This document shows positions 55,711 to 64,000 of a stretch of 64,000 nt of DNA, one piece after another. The stretch is from Trichoderma breve (taxonomy: Eukaryota > Ascomycota > Sordariomycetes > Hypocreales > Hypocreaceae). Every line of letters begins with the position of its first letter. Position 1 is the first letter of the stretch. The notes under the pieces are model-generated. The model worked only from the letters and a program-made list of their open reading frames with translations. It had not been told where the DNA came from and made no database searches. The stretch lies in the NCBI RefSeq assembly GCF_028502605.1, contig NC_079235.1:1984001-2048000 (forward strand). The letters run 5' to 3'. The translations under genes and the position numbers were made by a program.

Positions 55711-57811
55711 TTACCACTCTCCTTCCGAATCGTCAGAAGTAGCAGCTGAGAATTTTGGTAGACGCTTTAGCTGCGTAAGAAGAGCATCGAGTTCGATCCA
55801 GTTCTCGTCATTTTCCGCAAACTTGCGGTGCTTGCGAGACAAGATGTGCTATTGTATCAGTTAGTGAAATGTTTTTGTCAAGTAGTAAAACATGGGTGTT
55901 GGAAATTAAATGGAATCTTACCTCATCAAAATCGCGGAACTTGTCCTGGCAGTTCTCACAGTAGCCTGGCTTCAAGTCTCGCTTGCTCTTCAGGTGCTGT
56001 GCAGGTGCCTTCTTCTCCGCCTTTTGCCCATCTTCCTCCTGAAGAACCTTGGACGTGGTTCGGGTCAGCGTTGTCGATCGGCTAGACGCGACGTCCGCAG
56101 GAACCTCTGCAAGACGGCGCGAGCTGGCATCGTGCGAGGTCGGCTGGGCCATCTGCAGCACTTTCCTCTGCAGCCCATGAACCTCCTTGCTGGTTCCGGC
56201 CTTTGCACCGTTGATGCCAGATGTCGACGAGATCATCTGGGAACGGATTGCCGACGTAATGGTGTTCTGAATGCCAGAGGCCACAGGCTCGCCTCCAAAC
56301 ATACGGCCTCCTTCAGCTCGGCTGGTAAAGGCATTCTGAGCCGGTACTGCCGCCGGCCTGGAGAAGGTGACCTTTACGGGTTGGAACGTCTCCGCCGCCA
56401 CACCGGCACGAGATCGGTTGTGAGCTTCTTCCATCTCAGTCAAGGTGCGCTTTCCAGTCACGGGTTTCATGGGAGGGACCTCGGGGGCCTTGAGAATCTG
56501 AACAGATTCTTCCTTCTTGGCCAAGCGCGCCTTTTCCCGCTCTCGTGCCTTTCGGTAATCCTTTTCAGCGGCATCCACTTCCTCAACAAAAGGGCAGCGT
56601 CCGTTCCCAACACTGCGGAATTGGGGCCATTCGCCGTCGGTTTTGTTCGCAACTTTGGCGTATTCACGAACCATGATGGGTTTTTGCTTTTCATCCATAT
56701 CCCAGATATAGACATACGGACCCTTGAAATACGTCAACTCCCGGTTGATCGCAGTTGGGTCTCGATCGGAGGGTCCATTGATACGCTCGTTGTGAAGAAG
56801 TTGAAACAGATTAGGCTCGTGAGAGCCCTTGGTGCCGTAGTGATTCCTCGTGCTCGCAGATCGAGAGTTGTAGTTTTGGGTTTCTGACTCGAGAAGAACG
56901 GCAAGCATACTCTGAAACTTATCAAGAGACCAGATTTTCTTTCCCATATCCCGAGCCTTGGTTAGAACATCATTGTTGCGAACCGTCTTGTTGCGTCTCG
57001 CAAGACCGTCCAACTGGGAAGGCACCGAAGAAGCCTGGCGAAAATCAAAGAGCAATCTTCGCCTGGCAGCGGTGTTTCTGTCAAGAAGCGACGGGTTGAT
57101 GGTTTGGGGCTGCTCCTCAGGCTCTTGTTCCTCAGATACCTCAGCTTCGGCTTCCCCAGCCTCTGGTTTCTCAGGCGGAATGGCTCGCGTAGTGATGACA
57201 TGGGTAACATCAATAGAGAAGAAGGGCTCTTGTCGCTATTTTCAGTTATGACGAGTTAGCGACGTTCTTTAATGGGAAAATTCAGCATTGGAGAGACATA
57301 CAGCACCAAGATAAGTGACCCTCTTGGTCAGCTTTGCCCGAATGTCATCTGGAATACTCTCAAAGTAAAAGACCATTTTGGGAAACTTGGCCCGGTGGTG
57401 CTTCTTCCACGCCTCCCTATCAGTGTCTTGATCCTGTGCAGCTCTTGTTGTCGAAGCAGTGGCCGTTCTGGCAGCTCGTTCTCTCACAACAGGCCGTGGA
57501 ACAGCACTCGAGTTGCGGGGGACGACAATGTGTGCCGGGGCACGGGTCAATGGCTTGGTCGGCGATCGGACGGCCCGCTGGGCGCCATTTTCGAGAGCTT
57601 GCTTCTTCACCGGTGGAGGCTGTCCATAGGGCTCTTCGCGCTGGGCTGTGGCAAAGGACCGCTTCGGCTTGGCGTAGCCAGCCAGGATTGAAGGTGCGCG
57701 TAGAGGTGAGTTGGCGACATTGGGATTGCTGGCGAGAGGCGCTCGCTTAGAGGCCATGGCGGGAACCGGCGCCTTGGAGGAAGCAGACAGAGACACGGAG
57801 ACGGTGGCCAT
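55711..57811 (-). CDS. dbf4: DBF4/NimO regulatory subunit of the Cdc7-type replication kinase
   Basis: Activates the Cdc7/Hsk1 kinase at replication origins; the Aspergillus ortholog is NimO. Three exons, 57302-57811, 55922-57235 and 55711-55848, give 653 residues. Motif N, a single BRCT-like domain, lies at about 145-200 (KMVFYFESIPDDIRAKLTKRV, then THVITT after the intron). Motif M is FKGPYVYIWDMDEKQKPIMVREY with GNGRCPF. Motif C is a CCHH zinc finger split by the second intron: CENCQDKFRDFDE, then HILSRKHRKFA. The N-terminal 140 residues and the middle 380-560 are disordered, with Ser/Pro-Lys motifs. It sits head-to-head, at 1.7 kb, with the ICP55 gene. Cell-cycle regulation is likely in the family but no MCB box (ACGCGT) was seen here. 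Confidence 0.93.
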
Positions 57812-59487
57812 GTACGAGAGCTGTTGCCTCTGGGATCAGCATGCCCCGGTGCAAATGCTGAGCAAGTCGAGATGCAGCCAGACAGGGAGCACCAAGGAGG
57901 GGCTGGGGAGGAGAGAATGAGAAGCACGCGACGTGCAGGGAACGGGGCACGTCTCGGAGGCAGAGGAAGAGGCGGACGAGGGGGGCAGGTAAAGGATGCT
58001 AAGAGGACATTGAAGATCCAGGAAGCCTTTGGGGAACGAGACCAGGCTGGCTGGAGAGCTTGTCGAGCCTGTCTTGGGCTTTTTGGGGGACAAAGAAATC
58101 AATGTGGTTTTGCGTGTGTGCGGGAAGAATTGGCTGAGGCGTGCCTTTGAGGTGTTGATGGAGCCTTCGCGCTTGGCACAACAGCGCTATGCCCGGTTGG
58201 GCCTCCCTGCCAAAAACATGCACGGGCCCGCCCGGCGCACCAGCAACCGCTAATTCACGGGTAAGGGTAGCATTAAAATTGTGAAGCTACAGCACCTATC
58301 AAAATACAGCAATAGGGTAGCTCTGTGTTTGCAATGTAAGTTGATAGATGATACTGATGATGCTATCAAGAGCCTGGAATTTACAACGAGGTGACTATAG
58401 TCATTCTAGTGCTCTACATTACATTACTTCAATTCAACTCATAAAAGTATCATCGACACCCATGGCCGATTGGGTTTCGCTAGATGGAGCTCGGGCTGTT
58501 ATCACACAAAAGTTGAAAACCAATTCTCGACATGGATGGATGCATCTTTACCCCATTACAGGCCTGCCAGCAACCTTAGCGCGGCCACCTACGACTGGGA
58601 AAAAAACAACAAAACCTTGATAGGTACATACGAATGTAATAGACATACAACAATCTAAAAAAGTGCAACATGATTGTTTCTTCATTGTATCATCAAACAC
58701 GAGCTGAGTCAACTCATTAAAGCTGCAGATTTCTACACTGCATCCCTCACATACAGCCCTCACACAATGGCCCTTACAGACAGGTCAAATCTGCGCTGTA
58801 TTTTTTTTTTTTCTCTGCTGGAGCCCAAAAACACGTCGCGGTCCAAAGTGGGAAAGAAATGGCGGGGCTGCTCGCAGAAAACAGACGCCCCGTACATGCA
58901 AAGTAGCAGCAGTAGCACCACTTGGTGTTAGTGCCCAGCAACAGCTGCGCCTACGATGCAAGACGCGCTCCTAGGGCGCCTCTGCGGTGCGCACATGATT
59001 TGATTGCGGTACTCTCGAGGTACTTACTTCCACGGGGATTGCCAGCAGAGAGAGGTACGTACCGCCACCGGTGCTAATGCTGTGCAGATTGTGCATGGCA
59101 TCAAACGCCCTTGCATTAACCATTTATGCTGCCAGGTATGTCGATTGCCACCATCTGCTTACATACTCACAGCACTCACAGGGTTATCACGACCAACACC
59201 AAGCAATCCATCGTCATTTCTGTCTATTATCTACCTCTCCCTCTCACTCAGTATATACGCATTTTCATTTATTTTCATTTCAGTCCACAGAGGACCAATT
59301 CATCCTCTTACTCCGCATAATAACCATCGAATACTACAAAAAACAAAGTGGATCACCAGTCATTGAGAAAAAAAAAAGTTGCTTAAGTCAAGGTAAAAAG
59401 ACTATCCAGTGGACCCTCCTTCTATTTAGACAAATGAATCCAACCCTCAATTGCTTCAGAAATTCCATATCACCCTGAGTCTTTAAA
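57812..59487. promoter_or_regulatory. divergent intergenic between DBF4 and ICP55
   Basis: 1.7-kb spacer. The DBF4-proximal third is GC- and purine-rich and carries open frames on both strands that lack family features; the ICP55-proximal part has CT tracts (59230-59250). No specific element assigned. Confidence 0.45.
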
Positions 59488-61106
59488 ATGAGGCTCCCTC
59501 GGCCATCATTCCGGAGCCTCGGGCTGCCCCCTCGGAAGCTGCCCTTGCACCAGCAGCAGCAACGCAGCATCTCTCAAGCTACCTTCAAATACCAAAGACC
59601 GTCTTACATCTTCTCCCCTCGGCAGAGATACAGCTCCCTGGTATCAGCCGCCAACCTCCAATTTGGGCAGCCTGTCCATGAGACACATCCCCACATCCTC
59701 AAGGCTGGCGAGGGTGGGTCTCCCCTTTGATATTCTGACATCTTCGTCTTATTACTGTTATTCAGTACTCGTGGCATGAGCTGGGAGCTGTCAACTTGAA
59801 TCATCTGCTAACTGGCAAGCTACAATCAGTCACGCCCGGTATCAGCGCTCAGGAATATGCTGATCGTCGGGCCGCCCTGGCCGATGCCATGCCCGAGGGC
59901 GGCGTTGCTGTCCTGCACGCTGCGCCTCTGGTGTACAAGTCCGGCGCCGTCTTCCATCCTTACAGGCAGGAGACAAACTTCTTATGGCTGACGGGATGGG
60001 ACGAACCTGATGCCATGGCAATCATTGAGAAGACGGGGCCCAAGTGGGGGGATTATCTCTTTCGCATGTTTGTCAAGGCCAAGAACCCCAGGGAGGAGCA
60101 GTGGTCGGGCTATCGTAACGGCGTCCAGGCCGCTCAGGACGTGTGGAATGCAGACGAGGCTTGGTCCATGGACAGAATCGACTCTGTGCTGCCCAAACTG
60201 CTCGAGTCAGCGAAGCTCATTTACACCGACGTCGAATCGGCAAAGGCTACAAACAGCTCCCTATGGCGCTTCATCACCGGTAATGCTTCTGGCAGCGGTC
60301 CTGCAAAAACGCCGCTATATCCCATCATGAACAAGCTCCGAGTCATCAAGAGCCCGGCCGAGGTGACCAACATGCGGATGGCCGGTCAAATCTCCGGCCG
60401 TGCCATCACCAATGCCATGCGGCGATCGTGGGTCAAGGAGAAGGACCTACACGCCTTTCTCGACTACGAATTCACCATCAATGGCTGCGACGGGCCAGCC
60501 TACATTCCTGTCATCGCAGGCGGCCAACGCGCAAACTGCATCCACTACACGGTCAACAACAACATCTTCCGTGACGACGAGTTCATCCTCGTCGACGCCG
60601 GCGGCCAGTACGGCACCTACATCACCGACATCTCCCGGACGTGGCCCGCCTCCGGCAAGTTCTCCGCCGCCCAGCGCGACCTCTACGAGGCCGTGCTCAA
60701 GGTCCAGCGCTCCAGCGTCTCCCTCTGCCGCGAGTCCGCCCGCATGTCCCTCGAGGACATCCACGGCGTCACCGTCCGCGGCCTCGTCGACCAGCTCAAG
60801 AGCATCGGCTTCACCAACCTCACCATGAGCAACATCGACCAGCTGTTCCCCCATCACGTAGGCCACTATATCGGCCTAGATGTGCACGACTGCCCAGGGT
60901 ACAGCAGGAGAGAGATCCTCCGGCAGGGCCACTGCGTTACCATCGAGCCGGGCGTCTACGTCCCCGACGATGAGCGCTGGCCCGCTCATTTCAGGGGCAT
61001 GGGCATTCGCATCGAGGACAGCATCTGTGTGGACGAGGACGCGCCCTACATACTCACCACCGAGGCCGTCAAGGAAATCGATGATATCGAAGCGCTGCGA
61101 GATTGA
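59488..61106 (+). CDS. icp55: ICP55, mitochondrial intermediate-cleaving aminopeptidase (M24B)
   Basis: Removes one destabilising residue from imported mitochondrial proteins after MPP cleavage; member of the Xaa-Pro aminopeptidase family. Two exons, 59488-59713 and 59830-61106, join at AGE|VTPGISAQEYADRR (branch CTAAC, acceptor CAATCAG) to give 500 residues. The first 50 residues are Arg/Leu/Ser-rich with few acids (LPRPSFRSLGLPPRKLPLH), a mitochondrial presequence. The N-terminal creatinase-like domain has FHPYRQETNFLWLTGWDEPD. The M24 metal ligands are visible: two Asp in VDAGGQYGTYITDISR, His in HHVGHYIGLDVHD, Glu in IEPGVYVP and Glu in GIRIEDSICV. It ends shortly after, at the usual place. 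The 3' part has very high C/G third-position use. Confidence 0.94.
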
Positions 61107-62154
61107 TTAACAGGCAATCTCTTTCTGTATTACTAGCACCATCTGTATATACCACGGAAAAATAAAGAGAAGCGGATAAATAATCTTTCTCATAGGACTG
61201 CCTATTCTGTCCCCCCCTCTCCCCCTTCTTACCTGCATTAAACAGAAACTGCACCTCGCATATTAAACGGATGCGAGGATGCAGTAGCATCACCCCTCCT
61301 GCATATGTGCCTAGGGTATCACTGCCGATATTTTCTCACCATAGTTCCATGAATGCCTAGACCCAAGAGAGAGTTTCACAATAAGACAAAAAGAAAAGAA
61401 AAGAAAAGAAAATTCACAAAAAGGTGGGACTCTGATACTGTTTCGAGAGTTCAAATCAAGGCAAAAAGACGCCTCGCGTGCACTTGTATTATCAACAACC
61501 CCCATCGAAAATTGCTCCTTTTTTCTCAAAAAACCCCCGAACAATTTTCGTTCTTTCTCTTTCTGTCTGTTGTAAGTCCAAGAAAAATCAAGGGTTCCCG
61601 TTCTCTATCAACCAATTGGCCCACCAGATCTATTCCCTGTCATAAGAATAAAGCTCAATTTTGCCTTCTTAATTCGCTCCTTTCGACAAACGCTACCCGC
61701 TCCGATTTTTTCGTCTCAAGATTTGCCCTCTTCCGTAAAATTCCCCTCTTTCACCGACCCCCACATTGCCTTGATAAGATACCCCCTTTCATCTCGTTCC
61801 GTTTCCTATGAATAAAAAATCCCTAAGAGACCGCCCATGCCGAGTTATAGTATATCCTTTCTGGGTTTTCATGCCAAGTTTGTAAAAGGAAGGAAAGAAA
61901 AAAAAGTCCACCCTGACGCCAAAAAGTAGTGAGTTAAGTATGTGGCAGAATGCCAAAGTAAAACCAATAATCGTGGCGAAAGAAAAAAAAATAAAAAAAA
62001 ATAAATAAACATAGAATGCCCGCCTGTGAAGAAGAAGCTCGTTGAAATGCTTTTCACTAAAAGGGAAAAAGAAAAACAAGAGTCCGTCAAAATCTTTTGT
62101 CATGCAGTCGTTGAAAAGTGGTAGGTGAAACACGGAAAATATTGATACAGTAAA
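61107..62154. other. convergent 3' flanks, no gene seen
   Basis: Between ICP55 (plus) and the bHLH gene (minus). T-rich and A-rich runs (61380-61410, 61890-62010). Frames up to 152 codons on both strands are low-complexity and not supported. Confidence 0.5.
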
Positions 62155-63834
62155 TCAACAGAATCCTCTCGGGTCGAAGAGCGTCATGCTATGGCTGGGC
62201 ATGATGTCCACTCTCATCGAGTTGTTAAGGAGTGCTTCGAATGCTTGAAGTCTTCGCATGAGCTGCTTATGTTCTGACATGATGTCTTTGTTGCGCTGCT
62301 CTAGTTGGTGGATGTATTCAGTCGCTTTTGTCAACACGGTGCCCTGTAAAGACATGGGTTAGCAGAGCCATCTCGCAAATGTGTCTAAGCTGAGGTATAA
62401 TAATACTAACCTTGCTCACTTTGGCATTGCCCTGTCCATTGTCCTGCTCGTTTTCGGTGGCTGCCTGCAGCGCTGGCACCGCATTGCGCAGCTCGGTGAT
62501 TTTGTCCTTGAGATTGGTGCGATATTTCCGCTCGACATCGTTGTGCGCCATGCGGTCGGCGGACTTTGTCTTTTCTTTGCCGATGCTGCTGGTTTCCGAT
62601 AGCGTGCTTGGTCGTTTCGCGGGCACTGTTTTGGGCGGCGTCTCATTCTTGAGATGTTTGTGTTTCAGATCCCGATTCTGCTGAGAGAGTCCAGATGCCG
62701 TTGTGTCGGTAGAGTTGTTTCTCTGGAACATTCCCACAGGATTTAGCCCCTGTTTCGGGGCGCCAAAGCCAAAGCCAAACTCTTGAGTTAGGCTGGGCTG
62801 CATCGTAGATCCGTATCCGAGGTTGAATCGATTGGGGGAAACATAGGCCGACATTCTGCTGGGGCCCATGGCGATTTCGAGAAGTCGGCGGCGCTCATCC
62901 GGAGTAAGCGTGTAGTTGGTGCCTTGTGGGATCGGATCCCAGGAGTCGCTGGTCATGCGTCTTGGGATCTCGTCAGACATTGTGATGGAACTGGGCTGAA
63001 TGCCCTGCTGGGGCTTCTCCCATCCCAGTGACGGCGTGGAGTAGAGGCTTCTGGAGGACTGGGGCTCGGTCGAGGGCAGCGTCTCAATCTTGGATAGCTG
63101 GTCATTCAGGTTGACGGTGTCAAACAACTCATCGTCCTCAGACAGGGAATGATCAAAGGCGCTATCATCGAGGAAGTCTTCTTCCCGGAAAGGGGCGGTG
63201 GGATTGGCGTAGAGACCGCTGCCCAATCCTGGTGTCATGTTTGTGGGAGGCCTTGATGCGCACATGTTAGAATGTGAGAGGGACTGCGATCAGCACTCGG
63301 GGGGCCGACTCACCTCGGCTGGTTGGCCGTGTTGTACTGCTTTGAAAAGTCAATCTCAAAGCTGCCAAATTTGTCGGCCTCTTCGTCGAATTGAAGCCAA
63401 GAATCAATCGAGTCGAGCGCCGAGTGCGGCGACTCAACCTTTATCCGTTTGGCATCGTGCTCTTTGCCCTGAGACAGGACCGACTGTAGTGGGTTGCGGG
63501 CGGGATACTGCGGCATCTGGGAGAAGCTCATGTCGCCGCCTAGGCCGCTGGCGTTGCCGTTGCCGGCGGGGGCATATGAGGGGACCGCCGAAGACGAGGC
63601 TGCGGATGTGAAGTTGAACATGTCCATGGCGGGTGATGTCCAGGAGCGCTGGACCTTTGAGGCTGAGGAGTTGATGTGTCGCTCAGGTAGATTGAAAGCG
63701 CGGCCGTTGGTTACAGGCTGTGAAGAGTAGTCGAGGGCTTGTTCCATGCCCAGCGCAGCAGCACTGGCTGGGATTAAAGGGGACCCTACAGGTGGCGTGA
63801 GGGAGGTGTGCGCCAAAAAGCCAATGGCATCCAC
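62155..63834 (-). CDS. SREBP-type bHLH transcription factor without membrane domain
   Basis: Three exons, 63314-63834, 62411-63251 and 62155-62343, give 516 residues. The bHLH starts near residue 400: DRMAHNDVERKYRTNLKDKI, with the Tyr (ERKYR) that marks SREBP proteins instead of the usual Arg, then ITELRNAVPALQ, a charged/Gln-rich loop, the intron, and helix 2 with a leucine-rich tail (TKATEYIHQLEQRNKDIMSE). The residues before it are Ser/Thr/Pro/Gln-rich with acidic patches (DDSAFDHSLSEDDELFD) that may activate transcription. The protein ends about 60 residues after the loop, with no transmembrane helix and no DUF2014, so it is not a full Sre1. The Neurospora SAH-2 class, also short, is the likely relative. 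Target genes unknown; the true start could lie further upstream, beyond the frame seen. Confidence 0.88.
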
Positions 63835-64000
63835 AGATCGGTTTCGGTGGAATTGGCTACTTCAGGAGGAGGAGGGGCGCAGTTGACAGGTGAAGATGAA
63901 GAGGGTTGAGTATGGAGGGAAGAGAGAGGGAGAAGAAAAAAGAGATTGAGATTGAGATTGAGAGAGGACCACGTTTGATTATCAAGAGTAATGCGTCGTG
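63835..64000. promoter_or_regulatory. upstream region of the bHLH gene
   Basis: Window end. Contains GAGATTGAGATTGAGATTG short repeats at about 63940-63965 (a six-base unit, three to four copies), on the minus strand a CT-rich leader. The gene's promoter continues beyond the window. Confidence 0.45.

Noticed and set aside
55910..56887. 325-codon plus-strand frame opposite DBF4
   Set aside because: Antisense to conserved motif M and the linker of DBF4; no independent features.
60447..60866. 139-codon frame antisense to ICP55
   Set aside because: Reads as Asp/Glu/Ala/Val-rich because the ICP55 sense strand uses C/G-ending codons; it is opposite the metal-binding core.

Overview
The window looks like nuclear DNA of a filamentous ascomycete, most likely a Sordariomycete of the Hypocreales (Trichoderma-like). 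This is inferred from gene content (MON2, ICP55, GH92, CRH-type GH16, SREBP-type bHLH, ATG12, DBF4), from mostly 60-120 nt GT-AG introns with CTAAC/CTGAC-like branch sites, and from long gene-free spacers. I found no operons, tRNA, rRNA or CRISPR. Exon joins below were worked out by hand from frame, splice sites and family conservation.

Layout. 0.3-5.7 kb: MON2 (minus). 6.7-8.0 kb: PRPP synthetase (minus) with a 9-nt microexon. 8.9-10.6 kb: a fusion of a Hal3-like flavoprotein fold with ankyrin-like repeats. 10.6-14.9 kb: no gene recognised. 14.9-17.3 kb: an 825-residue disordered Ser-rich protein. 18.1-18.9 kb: MMS2-type E2 variant (minus). 19.6-20.9 kb: mitochondrial stomatin-like protein. 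21.7-22.7 kb: Cys-rich secreted protein with a probable GPI anchor (minus). 24.6-25.7 kb: stand-alone Sec63 domain of MER3/HFM1 type (minus). 26.3-27.7 kb: M4 metallopeptidase of bacterial protealysin type (minus). 30.9-32.3 kb: CRH-type cell-wall transglycosylase (minus).

32.3-42.5 kb is a 10-kb gene desert with GTAC-rich spacers, AT-rich DNA, one possible small orphan gene, a Ty3-like pol relic and a diverged direct repeat pair. Dense coding then resumes: SIRT5-type sirtuin (42.5-43.7), GH92 alpha-mannosidase (44.5-47.0), CWC16/CCDC130 splicing factor (47.5-48.6), UBC8/UBE2H-type E2 (49.2-50.4, minus), PanB (52.6-53.7), ATG12 (54.0-54.5, minus), DBF4/NimO (55.7-57.8, minus), ICP55 aminopeptidase (59.5-61.1) and an SREBP-type bHLH factor (62.2-63.8, minus).

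The most unusual structure is the UBC8 gene. To keep the E2 fold in frame, its first 90 coding bases appear to be split over six exons, including exons of 8, 3 and 1 nucleotides, each bounded by plausible splice sites. Other points of interest are the Hal3-like/ankyrin fusion, the orphaned MER3 C-terminal module, and a protealysin-like protease with a doubled propeptide motif. Themes shared by the genes are ubiquitin-type conjugation (MMS2, UBC8, ATG12), mitochondrial enzymes (SLP2, PanB, ICP55) and the cell surface (GPI protein, CRH, GH92), but their spacing gives no sign of a co-regulated cluster.
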